DNA of 64,000 nt from Chrysolina oricalcia (GCA_944452925.2 OX101828.2:44083696-44147695), one strand, 5' to 3'; numbered from the stretch's first letter, positions 1 through 11,486 are shown. Notes: generated from the letters alone by a model not told the origin. Numbers and translations are program-made.

Positions 1-284
1 GATGGCGTATAAGTCAAAAATAGCCGAGTTTCCAACATTCCGAAGTACTGAGTCATAATTATTTGATTGAAATTTGAATGTTTACAAATTATGGTTAATG
101 AATATCACAACAAATTAAATTCAATGTTGCAAATGACATAACATGACACTTGTCCAAGCGTCATCATGAATCTGTAATTTTGCCGCCATCTGTGTGCTAA
201 AGAGGTGAAACGGTATCAACGCAGTAAAAATATCACGAATCAAGTAGGCCGTACCTTAACACTTTTGTATGTCGGTTTCACAGC

Positions 285-1496
285 TATTGGCGAAAGAAAA
301 TAAGATCGCAGCGCCACCTATAGCAAGACTTTGAACTACGAATCACGGACAAAGGTTTTTGACTTTACACGTGTTTATATGGCATTTTGACGATCTGTAC
401 TCCTATTTTCAAACAATTTGTGAAAATTTGTGATTTCTCTAACTAAAAAGTGATTGTGTTTCTATTGAAAGACTCTAAAGAACGTTTCAGTCAGGTGATT
501 TAAAGGAATTTCATCTCCGATTAGTTTTGAATGCTTCTGCAATTCAAGGTTGCATGGCGTTTTGATGATCTGTTCTCCTATTTTCAAACAATTTGTGAAT
601 ATTTGTGATTTTTTTAACTGAAAAGTTATTGTGTTTCTATTAAAAGACTTGAACGATAGTTTCAGTGTAGTTTACAAATATTTTACGTGTTTTTTGAAGT
701 CATGATTTGTGAGTTATTGATCTGATTCATTCTGTTGATTAAGGATATTTCCATACTCGATTTCTGTTTCTGTTCGTATTTTTTGGTTTATACTGTTGAT
801 AGACTGCCAAATATGGGAAAATACAATCCTAGTTGTTCAGTCCCAGGATGCAGGACATATGGCAAGAAGGAAAATGTGGGATATCACAAATTTTCCCGAA
901 AAATAAAAGCAAGGTTAAAAAATCACCAATTGGTTCGACCAGATTGAAGAAATTGACCAAAGAAAAGCATGGATTTTGAAACTGAAAATTGGCAAGCTAA
1001 ATAATATCGAAGTATATGCTTGTTTGACAAACAGACTGATGAATGAATCAGATCAATAACTGACCGCAAATCATGACCTCCAAAAACAAGTAAAATATTT
1101 GTATACTACACTGAAACTATCGTTCAAGTCTTTTAATAGAAACACAATAACTTTTCAGTTAAAGAAATCACTAATTTTCACAAATTGTTTGAAAATAGTA
1201 GAACAGATCATCAAAACGCCATGCAACCTTGAATTGCAGAAGCATTCAAAACTAATCGGAGATGAAATACCTTTGAATCACCTTACTGAAACGTTCTTTA
1301 GAGTCTTTCAATAGAAACACAATCACTTTTTAGTTATAGAAATAACAAATTTTCACAAATTGTTTGAAAATAGGAGTACAGATCGTCAAAACGCCATATA
1401 AACACGTGTAATGTCAAAAACCTTTGTCCGTGATTCGTAGTTCAAAGTCTTACTAAAGGTGGCGCTGCGATCTTATTTTCTTTCGCCAATAAGAGA
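285..1496. mobile_element. Foldback DNA transposon remnant with THAP fragment
   Basis: Two arms of about 450 bases (285-733 and 1040-1496) are near-perfect inverted repeats. The left outer end reads TATTGGCGAAAG and the right outer end reads CTTTCGCCAATA in mirror image. Each arm carries an internal tandem duplication of roughly 175 bases (for example 380-490 and 555-662), so the same block occurs four times. The unique core of about 300 bases codes a THAP-type zinc-finger start. The arm structure is seen directly. Membership in a P-like/THAP transposase superfamily is inferred from the core only. I could not find a convincing target-site duplication. Confidence 0.75.
813..947 (+). pseudogene. 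THAP zinc-finger N-terminal fragment
   Basis: The reading frame from the ATG at 813 begins MGKYNPSCSVPGCRTYGKK and continues with a V-x-Y-H-K-F motif, the classic start of a THAP domain (C-x2-4-C, then a basic HKF segment). It stops after about 45 residues. The sequence after the stop, read in another frame, still looks like the tryptophan-containing helix of a THAP domain (IEEIDQRKAWI), which points to a frameshift. The second Cys/His pair is missing. It lies exactly in the loop between the two long inverted arms, so it is best read as the leftover of the element's own transposase. Confidence 0.6.
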
Positions 1497-1542
1497 TCAC
1501 ACCAGGGCTTCTATGTATCTTGAGCTGGACAAACAATATTGA

Positions 1543-2100
1543 TGAAACTGATAGATTATAACATGTGGTTCAACTGTGCGCAAGATAGTTTCTGTCCGTT
1601 GTGTAGTTTTTACACAATCGCGTTATAAACAATTTAAGGTCACATCTTGCAAGATGCGCCGATTTAAGGGAAATCGTCGTATTCAAATTCTGTAAACGGC
1701 ATCTGGAAGTAGAGATCAATATCTACAATTTTTATACTTTGGATTTTCACCTGAAATGTGTGGAAACTGTCACTGAAAGTTGATCGAAACGCTTCAAAGT
1801 GCGTCCAAAGTCACTCGAAGTCGCATCCCAGACAGCACTGTATATTTCCAGAACATTCCTCAGAGATCCTAGAATGGATGTATATCTTCCGAATAATCAT
1901 GGAATAATCCTGGAATATATATATGCCCTGAGCACATTCATGGATTATACCAACTGGAATATTCCATTTCGAAAGAATATAACAGGAATATTCCAGTATG
2001 AATATTCTACCTTGGAATATGATTTAGTGTATATTCTCTATAGAACATTCATAGAATGTTACGTATGGAATATTCGTGGATCATTTCCGATCTGATATTT
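1543..2100 (+). repeat. Left arm of a large inverted repeat, GGAATATTCC-rich
   Basis: Bases 1543-1840 match, inverted, the split segment 16323-16515 plus about 12440-12572 (for example ACATGTGGTTCAACTGTGCG on the left against its complement near 16480-16500). From about 1840 to 2095 the arm is a run of degenerate palindromes built on GGAATATTCC, mirrored at about 12040-12440. A 98-codon frame across it is a by-product of the AT-rich palindromes, not a gene. Confidence 0.6.
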
Positions 2101-2185
2101 TCATATTTACGAGAGAAAATAAAAGGAATAAATTTTCTAAATGCAATCAATTTGCGTGAATTTGACCATACATTAATTATCATGA

Positions 2186-3234
2186 GTATATGACACTAAG
2201 GTAAACACGATTAAATTTCCACAGATTTATTGTCTTCGCGACATGTTTCGATACACTGTATCTTTTTCAAGCGAATGTAATACATTAAATTATTCTACCT
2301 TGAACATTACTTAAATACCCTTCTTAACAATTGAGGTAATTAGGAGCTACCTATGATAAAAATAAAATTGACAATACAATGTAGGTAGATACCTGGAAAT
2401 CTCAAAACATATCTACTACTTAATTAGTTGAAAAGGTTCAACAAAGGGGAACTATTAAGGTCCAATTGATCATTTAGTAAACAATTCGAATTTTTCAATT
2501 TATTAATTTCCAAGAATTCTAAATAATTAAGTCTAATACCTTTATTTTCAACATGAAGGATTTCAAAGTTTTCATCGAAGTCATGGTCTTCTTCCAAAAT
2601 ATGATTGGCATATGTTGAATGTGTTTTATTATTTACATAATTCATACGGTGCTCACGTACACGGCTTTTGAATGGTCTACCAGTCTGGCCTACATATACT
2701 TTGGAACAAGAACCACAATTCAATTTATAAACTCCTGATTTTTTAGATTTTTGTGTTTTATCTTTATTATTTTTAATAAACCTTCCCAACGTGTTATCTG
2801 TTCTGAATGCTACTCTTAAATTTTGTTTTTTCAAAAATGACGCTATTTTTTCTGAAATGGGCCCTGAATAAGTTAATGTTCTGTAATTATTGTCAAGGTT
2901 CCTCATAGTGGGGTACACTTCTTGGATAGCCTTTCTATGTAATTTTTTAGCAAGAATATTCTCTATTAATTTGACTTGATATCCATTGTTAACTGCTATC
3001 TGTTTTATAATATTTAATTCTTTGCAGAAGTTTTCTTCAGAAAGAGGAATATTAACTAATCTATGTATCATACTATGGTATGCTGATATTTTATGTATAT
3101 ATGGATGTATCGAATTATTATGAATGGTGATGTCAGTATGGGAAGGTTTATGAAAAATAGAAAAAATAGAAACCATGTCGCGAAGACAATAAATCTGTGG
3201 AAATTTAATCGTGTTTACCTTAGTGTCATATACT
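2186..3234 (-). mobile_element. Truncated Penelope-like retroelement with inverted ends
   Basis: A minus-strand GIY-YIG reading frame (3176-2424) is bracketed by about 60-base inverted repeats at 2186-2247 and 3175-3234. Both contain GACAATAAATCTGTGG and the TATGACACTAAGGTAAACAC block in mirror image. Penelope-like elements are known to carry terminal repeats (pLTRs) that may be direct or inverted. This copy has lost its reverse transcriptase domain and keeps only the connector and endonuclease. Confidence 0.75.
2424..3176 (-). pseudogene. Penelope-like protein, C-terminal GIY-YIG part
   Basis: The frame is open for about 250 residues. Its C-terminal half has the GIY-YIG endonuclease signature of Penelope-like elements: GVYKLNCGSCSKVYVGQTGR, followed by F-K-S-R-V-R-E-H, an N-H-I-L-E-E-D-H segment and a late Glu-rich helix ending in a conserved N-D-Q-L. 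The GVY and YVG pair and the R/H/E residues expected in the catalytic fold are visible. The N-terminal half resembles the linker downstream of the reverse transcriptase, but the RT motifs themselves (including YxDD) are absent. The piece is therefore a 5'-truncated copy. In the full element the endonuclease would nick target DNA for target-primed reverse transcription. Confidence 0.8.
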
Positions 3235-3678
3235 ATGAATTTCCATCAAGTAAAGGCCACGTCAATCCAAAAAATTATCATGAGCGCTGATGCTTCAAAA
3301 ATGAACGCAGTGTTTATTTATTTCGATAATTTCAGTTGGGTTATAATTTATGCATTTCCAACTCAGATTGCATGCGGCTGTCTGACATTTTAAACTTCCC
3401 GCTATTGCCAATCATAGAGCGTGCTATTTGGATTTTAGTGTCGTTTCTCGGCACACCGCCCACCGCCATATTGTGTGAATTGTGTTGCTCTGTTTTCAGT
3501 GATGATAGTGTAATGATGTCATATAGAACGTAGGTAAGTAGTTTAAAAAAATAAAGTATAGTAACAAAATAGGTGTTATACTTTGAAAGCACTTATTAGA
3601 ATCTGATAGCAATTATTCTTTCGAATATTATCAAACTATTATTTATAGAGACGAAATTATATCGACCGTCTTATCTTA
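3235..3678. other. Spacer, nothing recognised
   Basis: No coding or structural feature could be supported here. Short open frames on both strands have no recognisable motif. Confidence 0.5.
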
Positions 3679-3711
3679 AAGAAACTTGCTTCTATCGGGG
3701 ATTCGGTCTGA

Positions 3712-4866
3712 TTCTATGGCTTACCAAAAACTCACAAACCTACGCTAAGTTTGAGACCAATCATTTCCTCCATTGATGCTCCTAATAGTAAAATTTCACA
3801 GTTAGTCACAAATATCTTGACTTTTTCCTACAATAGTGATAATGAATATTATGTTAAAGACTCTTTCGAATTTTCAAATTATATACAACAAATTCAACTA
3901 CCCAAAGGCTTTGTCATTATAAGTCTAGACGTTATTTCGCTTTTCAGTAACATTTCACTAAATTTGATAAAGTCAAGTATTGATAAACATTGGGTAGATA
4001 TAAGTATTCATACCAAATTAACAAAATCTATTTTCATGGAATTTATAGAATTCATTTTTGATATTTGACATTTGACATTTTTTCGTGTTTGATAACACAT
4101 ATTATAAACAAATACATGGAACTCCAATGGGCGCTACTCTTTCTCCAATTGTAGCCCAGTATGTAATGGATGATTTGTTAGACTTCAGTATACCCAAATT
4201 ACAGTTTAGGCTTCCTTTTATAAAAAAAGTATGTTGATGACATAATTTGTGCAGTACCAGTTGACTGTATAGATGATATTCAATCTACTTTCAACAGCTA
4301 TAATCCGTTTATACAGTTTACTGTTGAGAAGGAGAATAATAACTCTGTACCTTTCCTAGATACTCGACTCATCAGAACATCTGATAACACTATAATACTG
4401 GATTGGTACATAAAGCCTACTAGTTCAGGAAGATACATGAACTACCTTTCCAGCCACCCAAAAAAAATGAAATTCAACTTAGTACTAGCTCTTAAGAACA
4501 GAATTGAGAAATTAGCACATCCGACCTTGAGAGACAAGAATATAAAATTATTATATGAAATACTATTGAATAATTCTTATCCATCTCATTTCTTGAAAAA
4601 ATTATTATACAATACTACTTCTAGTACTAATGAAACAAATACAGATCACCATCAAATTGAATTTCCACAAATTATTAAATATGCTTCTATACCATACATT
4701 CTTGAACTCTCCAGCAAAATTATAAATGTTTTCAAGCACGAAAAAAATAACAAAATTGCACAAAAGAAAATCAAACCATTGGAAAACTTGTTCACTAAAT
4801 TGAAACAAAAAGATCCTATAACAGAAAAGTCCAATGTAGTTTATGAAATTCCCTGTCTTGATTGTA
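3712..4866 (+). pseudogene. Penelope-like reverse transcriptase, broken
   Basis: The sequence opens with FYGLPKTHKP, the RT finger motif typical of Penelope-like elements, then LRPIISSIDAP and SLDVISLFSNI (first catalytic Asp region). A frameshift or small duplication near 4060 (ATTTGACATTTGACA) leads into GTPMGATLSPIVA. Another one-base shift near 4228 precedes the YVDD catalytic box, which is itself preserved. Downstream are FLDTRL, the thumb, and SSHPKKMKFN. The frame reaches the start of the endonuclease (VVYEIPCLDC) and is cut at 4866 by the pogo insertion. It cannot make a full protein. Confidence 0.85.
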
Positions 4867-5330
4867 CAGTCAATTGTCCATACTTGGGATATCATCCTTA
4901 GTTGGGACAAAACGGTCACTGTGTGTGCGTCCTTCCAAATGACAACCACGTCGACCGAAATAAAAACTCTTGCCGTAGCGAAACTCAATCAGTATGTGCC
5001 TAATCACAGACGGGGTGTGATCGTGCTCGATTGTATTGGTGAGTTTTTGTAAGCATCAGGTTTGACCTTGAATTTTTTTGCGAATTCTTTGTAACTCAAG
5101 TGACATGTAGCTTCAAAAATATTTGTTTTCTGGCTGGTTTCGATGTGACTGCCGCTTCAGTAGATATCACTGGAGTCTGATGTATAAGAAAAATGATCAA
5201 AAAACACATTGTTTTTTTTATGTATCCAAATTAATAAAAAATGTGCAAATGATCCTAACTTGGGACAACTGTCCCAAGTTAGGCTGCTTTGAAAATCATT
5301 CATAATTCGTGTCTTCGATTCCAGATAAAC

Positions 5331-7130
5331 ATGGATATCAGGAGAAGAAAACGAAAGTATCGGGATTTCTCCGATGAACTTTTGAGTAAGGTACTTACGG
5401 ATATCAGAGAAAACCATTTGTCGGTAAGAAAAGCTGAGAAATATGGTATTCCAAAAAGCACTTTAAATAGAAGGATTAACTCAAAGCCAACCAACAAACA
5501 TGGTCGTCCGCCTGTCTTCTCTGTTGCAGAAGAAAATCACATACAAAAATGTGTAACTTTGGCTGCCGAATGGGGATTTCCATTTGAAGAACTACAGTCC
5601 TCGTTAAAAGACATTCCTCCAGAGGCAATCATCAATTATGATGAAACCAGTATGCAGGATAATCCTGGCAAGAGTAAAATAATAGTTCGAAGAAATTGTA
5701 AACACCCTGAAAAAATTAATGACTCTTCAAAGACAGCATTTTCTGTTATGTTTGCAGGGACAGCTAGTGGGGTCACTCTTCCAGTCTACGTTGTTTATAA
5801 GTCTTTGACCAACATGTATCACACTTGGATGTAAGGAGGTCCTACTGGGGCTAGGTATAATAGATCGAAGTCTGGATGGTTTGAGGGTCCTCTTTTCGAA
5901 GATTGGTTCATATCAATAGCTCTCCCATATTTCAAGAAGTTGGATGTTGGACCGAAATGTATCATCGGAGATAATCTTTCGAGCCATATATCCGTCAGGG
6001 TTCTAAAGTTGTGCATCGACAATAATATCATATTCCTACTGCTGCCACCAAATAGCACACACTTATGCCAACCCTTGGATTTGGCATATTTCAGTCCGTT
6101 AAAAACAGCATGGAGAAAGGTGTTGCAAGATTTTAAAAACAGACATCGTGGATCAATGACCAAAGACGTGTTTCCTCGGCATTTAAAAAAAACTTTGGAG
6201 GCAATAAATGCAAACTCCGAGAAGAACTTGAAGGCTGGATTTAGGGCTAGCGGGATCTACCCATTGGATTCGCAACAAGTATTGAAACGTCTCCCTCAGA
6301 AAGAAAATGTTAATGCTGAAGAGTGGACTAAGTCATTCGAAAAATTTTTGAGATCTTCAAGGGAAGCGGAAACGACCACAAAGAAACGAAAGAAAAAAGT
6401 CAATGTAATTCCGGGAAAAAGTTTGTCAGAGGCAGAGGTCTTAGAAAGTTTCAAACAAAAGGAAAATGAAAAGAAAATAAAAACTAATATAGATAAAGAC
6501 AATCCAAGTACTAGTAAAAAAAAATCAGAACTTCCACGACCAAGAAAAAAAAAAGCCAAAAGAGATAGAAAAACCATTTATGAATTGTCAGACTCCAGCG
6601 AAAATGACGATGAGATATCCCTCCATGACTCAAATAGTAGCTGTGATACTGAAGATTTTACGGACCTTCAAGAGTGTGAGAATATTGAGACTGATCGAGA
6701 GATTGATGATATTTTACAGACTGATGATATCTCACAGACTGATGAACCAGAAAAAGCTGAAATAAATAAAACGACAAAAGATATCAACGTGAAAAACAAA
6801 GACATCCTGAAACCAAAGGAACCAAATTCAAGTGAATCTCAAACACTGCTGAAAAGCACAATATTCTTAGAAAAAGGAGATTTCGTCCTTGTTTCACTAA
6901 TTTACAGTAAAGGTACCAAGAAACATTCTTCGAAAATATTTGTGGGAAAAGTTGTTCAAATAAACAATGACGAGAATGTTTTGATAGATTTCCTCAGAAG
7001 TTATAAGGGGTACAAGGACATGTTCATCTTTCCTGACATAGAAGATAGAATGTTTATCAATAAGTCACAAATTGTTAAGAAAATGGAATTGATATCTGTT
7101 CACCGCAATATCCACAAGTTTAGAGTGTAA
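5331..7130 (+). pseudogene. pogo-family transposase with one internal stop
   Basis: The frame starts at MDIRRRKRKYRDFSDELL. Residues about 12-60 form a pipsqueak-type helix-turn-helix (LSVRKAEKYGIPKSTLNRRI). The DDE-1 catalytic core follows: D in INYDETSMQ (about residue 104), D in IIGDNLSSH, and D in CQPLDLAYF. The last two are separated by 35 residues (DD35D). A C-terminal Lys/Glu/Ser-rich tail of about 250 residues is unusual in its length. Two defects are visible. A TAA at 5832-5834 interrupts an otherwise continuous frame. The CENP-B-type second HTH that normally lies between WGFPF and the first catalytic Asp is missing, with an in-frame junction at FEELQSS. Without those roughly 100 residues the protein would be expected to bind DNA poorly even if the stop were read through. 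Confidence 0.85.
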
Positions 7131-7453
7131 TGTTTGAAGTATTATATGTATTGTATGTTTATTATTTTGAACAATAGTTGTAACCAAAGCATAGGCTGAA
7201 TTTTGAGTTTGCTCTGTACATGCATTTTGGCTTATGAAAATAAATTGGCGTTTCTTGAGAAAAAAATGCATTTTTTTCAATGAAAATGATATTAAACATT
7301 CTATTTTTCAAAATGCGCTGTCCCATGTTGAAATCAGGGCTCCTAAAGAAGGACAAACATATAAATAATTGAGTGTCCCATTTTAGGTACCATTAGCCTA
7401 ACTTGGGACAACAAGGTATATATATTTTTATGTTGTTACAATTTTTTTTTATG

Positions 7454-7454
<1 letters not shown>

Positions 7455-7494
<40 letters not shown>
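7455..7494. repeat. (TA)n microsatellite
   Basis: About 18-20 uninterrupted TA dinucleotides lie near the right end of the pogo element. Confidence 0.95.
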
Positions 7495-7612
7495 GTAAAC
7501 TATGACGAGCCACCCAACTTTTAGCGGAAACAAATCTGTTGCAATAACATTTATAACAACATTGGGAATGGTTGAAGTTGAAAAATGTCCCAAGTATGGA
7601 CGATTGACTGTA

Positions 7613-7926
7613 ACAAAAAATATTTGGCTCAAACAAAAAATAATTTAAAATCACGAATAGTTTTGCACAAAAGCAATTGTAGAATTATGAAAGAAAACTC
7701 TTGTGCCTTAACCAAACATGTATTAGATAATGATCATATCATGAACTATGATACAAAAATATTACATGTGAAAAAAATTTGAACAAAAGACTTTTTTTGG
7801 AAATGGCTGAAATAAGTTTACAAACTGATAATATGAACAAAAAAACTGACATTGATAATCTTAGCAAAATTTACTCTTACATTCTTTTACCACATAATCA
7901 CACATCAGATATTGATACCTGAAACT
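7613..7926 (+). pseudogene. Penelope-like endonuclease remainder
   Basis: This is the continuation of the interrupted element: NKKYLAQTKNNLKSRIVLHK, then ALTKHVLDNDHIMNYDTKIL. It aligns with the YIGQT-x-R-x-H part of GIY-YIG domains, but YIGQT has become YLAQT. A frameshift follows at about 7780 before LSKIYSYILLPHNHTS and a stop. Joined in sense to 4866, it shows the insertion fell inside the endonuclease. Confidence 0.75.
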
Positions 7927-8220
7927 TACTACTCTGTATAGTCCTCACATTATTTGACATCAACAAACAAATGATCAGTCCTTCAAAAATTTTCGTGTCA
8001 AGTTTTTCGTTTTCTATTTTTCCATTTTAATTATGTACTTTCAAGATCGAAGAAAACCTCACATTGCACAGTATGTTATACCTTTTTTAACTTTATACAT
8101 GTGTTCATATAATTATATTGTAGCCCTCGATAAAGCAAATAAAAATTTGAGAAAGCTCGGGTAACAAAAAAGAGTATACTTCTTTTCCCAGACCGAATCC
8201 CCGATAGAAGCAAGTTTCTT
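7927..8220 (+). other. Penelope-like 3' noncoding end
   Basis: This is an AT-rich tail that includes ATTGTAGCCCTCGATAAAGC, also seen with changes near 20966, and it ends in the 32-base inverted repeat. It is the 3' terminus of the retroelement. Confidence 0.6.
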
Positions 8221-8250
8221 TTTTTTTAATTATAATTTATGGGTTATGTA

Positions 8251-10747
8251 CTCAGATCAATAAGTAAACATAGATCGGCCCGATGCTACGTAAACATCAT
8301 ATTCACTGAACCGAAGATAATTCTTGCGGAAACTGTTTTGTTTCGGGTTTTTGACATTCGAACCAAAACACAACACCTCTAGCACAGTGCCGTGCTTTTT
8401 TAAGGGGGTCAAAATTACTCATGCAAATGCAGTACCTGTGAGCTGCAACAAGTTATGTCATGGTTTTATCTTAAAATTCCTAGGGTCAATAAAAAGCCGG
8501 GGGTTGGCAGCAAATAACTTTTTATCAAAATTTGGGGATTTAAGATAGCGGATTAGTTTTGTGATTTATGATGATATTTTTTCCTTAGTTGGATTCTAGG
8601 AGTTTTCAGCTATCAAAAATAAAGCATTATTTATGGTCTAAAGTAATTAATTCGAGAGATTTAACAAGTTCCTTGACTATATTTTAAGTTTGAAGCCTGG
8701 GGGTTTATGTTGTGTTGATCAAGTTTCAACGAATCAATACGAATATTTGAATAAATATGATCCAGTTGCATAAAGCCTTCTGTTAACGTAGGTAACATAA
8801 CTGGTGAGCTTAGACATGCGTTGCCAAAGTAATCATCAAATCAAATATGTATTTGTCTGTTAAAATTCTTTAGGCAACTGGCCTATGAGTTAAGAAACCT
8901 TTTCCAACAGCTATAAATAAATTGTTCATTCTGTTGAGTATTATCCTTCCTAAATTTTGGACCAGTTCATTCATATGGCAAGTACCTGTCAGAAAACAAC
9001 TACTCTCCTGGCTAAGACCACGACGGGGATTGAATTAAATCTAACAGATACTTGTGCAACGTTCCTCAAAGCATCAGAGAACGCAAGTGCCAGTGTTTTG
9101 TGTTGATGTGTTGTGATGTGTTGTTTAAATTTTCCTGTGTGTTTTCGTGGTTTTTGTCCTGCTTATACAACTTAAAGTTACATTTGGAATATTTTTCAAA
9201 ATAGTGCAGTGGTTTAGTGAGACACAATGTCGAAATACTGCTTTGTTTTCAAAACAAATGATAGTAAACAAACATTCCACAGGCGAGGTTCCAGTGGCGT
9301 CAAATGCACGATACAAATCATGCAATCAAACGTATTCGTCAAATATAATATTAGAGGACAAAGAAACTCATTCAAAATTACAGATAAGAAAAGCCTATGG
9401 CAAAGTGGTGAATGCCTCAATGTTTGTTATAAATATCTGTAAGCAGGGGGAAAAAACATTGAAGCTTATGACAGGAAAATTGAATTTATTTTCCAATAAT
9501 ATTGATATTGTTAAAATTCTAACAGATTGAATGAAATATATGCTTATCCACACGTTATTATAATAAATTGGCAAATATCACTATTATTTATTTAATTTTA
9601 AGCCTAACATATACAATATTACAAATGTATAAATATAAAGTGTCAAAGTGTATGTGAAAGAATGATTCTCAAGAAAGCTCAGTACATGAGGATTTCAACA
9701 CTTGGTATTTATTGATTTTTAAATAGAACTGTCTTTGTCAAAAGAGAATTGACCCTTTCTACTTTGTCAGTTCCGCTTATTGACAATTCAAGGTATAACC
9801 AGATTTTGAAAAAAAATTGAAGTACTTATTACCTTTACCAATGCAAAACTATGGTTTGATAAAGGCTCTTCCTCAAAGAAATGATTTCCAAGAATTTAAA
9901 GCAAGTCCTTTGGTATATCATTAATTATTGTCCTCATGCACTGTTAGAATTTTAACAATGTCAATATTATTGGAAAATAAATTCAATTTTCCTTTCATCT
10001 CAATGTTTTTCCCCCTGTTCACAGATATTTATAACAAACATTGAGGAATTCACCACTTTGCCATAGGCTTTTCGTATCTGTAATTTTGAATGAGTTTCTT
10101 TGTCCTCCAATATTATATTTGACGAATACGTTTGATTGCATGATTTGCATCGTGCATTCGACGCCACTGAACCTCACCTGTGGAATGTTTGTTTACTATC
10201 ATTTGTTTTGCAAACAAAGCAGTATTTCGACATTGTGAATCGCTAAACCACTGCACTATTTTGAAAAATATTCCAAATGTAACTTTAAGTTGTTTAAGCA
10301 GGACAAAAACCACGAAAACACACAGGTGAATTTCTAACAACACTTCATCAACACAAAACGACAAGGTACAATGGCCGCCACGGCCGGTGTCACAAGCGGT
10401 GTTGCCAAGAGTAAAATAATTCTAGTAACCGCTCGAAGTGCCTAAAATTTCATCAGTTCAAAACGACATATATCTTCCTTTTTGGTAATTTTTTCACACC
10501 TTTCTGGACATAAACATTTCTCTAGAATTTTTAGAATAATACATCTGAATATAAAATATGATTGATTGTGCATTTATTAGTAGGTTCCTACCAAAATCAT
10601 ATTTTTTTACCAATTTGACAACAGGGCGTCAATGTTTGAAAACATTAGGGATGAGAGGTGTACGTAAATAAACAAAGTTGTCTTCGTTTCAGTGAATATG
10701 ATGTTTACGTAGCATCGGGCCGATCTATGTTTACTTATTGATCTGAG
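8251..10747. mobile_element. TIR element family copy A, 8-bp target duplication
   Basis: It starts CTCAGATCAATAAG and ends CTTATTGATCTGAG; the inverted termini match over about 65 bases. It is flanked by perfect 8-base direct repeats GTTATGTA (8243-8250 and 10748-10755). Inside, 9125-9540 and about 9935-10370 form a second pair of inverted arms. Each arm can be read as a fragment containing FKIVQWFS, CRNTAL and ILEDKETHSKLQ, which I do not recognise. There is no transposase, so it must move in trans. The 8-bp duplication fits the hAT or P superfamilies, but nothing in the sequence decides between them. A second, closely similar copy is at 24380-26794. Confidence 0.9.
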
Positions 10748-10755
10748 GTTATGTA

Positions 10756-11482
10756 TCACCACGCTGGAACAACATTGTAGCAGTTATTATTTTCATTTTA
10801 TTCCCAAGAATCCCTACGTCGTCATCAGTCACATTGTCTGAAAGAAAAGGGGGTAAATAGTACGTATTACAGAGAAGTCCATCAGGGAACGGATTATATC
10901 CTTGATACAATATCACAATTGAACTTACGAGGAAATGATTAAAGAAGATAAGTAATATTTAGTAGTACAGATTTAGGTTCTGGCAAATCGCACAAAATGT
11001 AGTTCAATTGCAGCTTGGCAAATCTAGCTCTGAATGTGAAATTGCCACGCCTATCGATGCGTGGTAGCAGAAGTGTTCAGTTCAGTCCGAAACAAGAATA
11101 AGTTGCTGTACTGGTCAGTTTCATTGTATCTGTCGCATCGCGAAGCGTACCGTGAAGTTTTGTAACCGAATGTACAATTATCGTCCGGATACTTTCTCAT
11201 TCTAAATTCGCGCATATCATACGTTTCTCGACAATCATGGCTAGATTTGTCAAGCTGTACTTATGATGCCTTGTTACTAATTTTTTTATTTTCTTTCAGG
11301 ATTCCCAATTCAGCAGCGGAGTTGGTCAATGAAACAAGAGAAAGACTGTTAATCTTAATTTATATGGGGTTTGTTTCAAATATTAGTTTATTTGACATTT
11401 TTTCAAATATTTCTTCAAATTATGGTTTTCAATAGTTTGACTTTTTATAGGTTTTGGTAATTTTTCAATAATAGTAATAAAT
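10756..11482. other. Spacer, nothing recognised
   Basis: There are no motifs, repeats or credible coding frames. A short frame at 11247-11435 has no family resemblance. Confidence 0.5.
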
Positions 11483-11486
11483 ATAT

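Larger units (their letters stand above)
4867..7610 (+). mobile_element. pogo/Tigger-type DNA transposon
   Basis: The ends read CAGTCAATTGTCCATACTT at 4867 and its mirror (one C/T difference) finishing at 7610. Each is flanked by TA (4865-4866 and 7611-7612), the pogo target duplication. Subterminal motifs of the form CCTAACTTGGGACA recur near 4897, 5252, 5268 (inverted) and 7398 and are likely transposase-binding repeats. The element is 2744 bases and codes a pogo-family transposase. It is inserted inside the endonuclease codons of the surrounding Penelope-like element, so it is the younger of the two. Confidence 0.9.
3679..8220 (+). mobile_element. Penelope-like element with perfect 32-base inverted ends
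   Basis: Bases 3679-3710 and 8189-8220 are exact reverse complements over 32 positions (inner end ATTCGGTCTG / CAGACCGAAT). Between them lies a reverse transcriptase followed by a degenerate GIY-YIG endonuclease, split by a pogo transposon at 4867-7610. Without that insertion the element would be about 1.8 kb, so it is 5'-truncated within the RT. The RT begins immediately inside the left repeat, so the left repeat was probably joined to an already truncated copy. Confidence 0.75.

Noticed and set aside
1799..2095. 98-codon open frame
   Set aside because: It is built from the GGAATATTCC palindromes; the residue pattern follows the repeat and has no family resemblance.
8251..10747. Assigning the 8-bp-TSD family to P or hAT elements
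   Set aside because: The duplication length fits both and no transposase is present; the termini do not match either consensus that I know.
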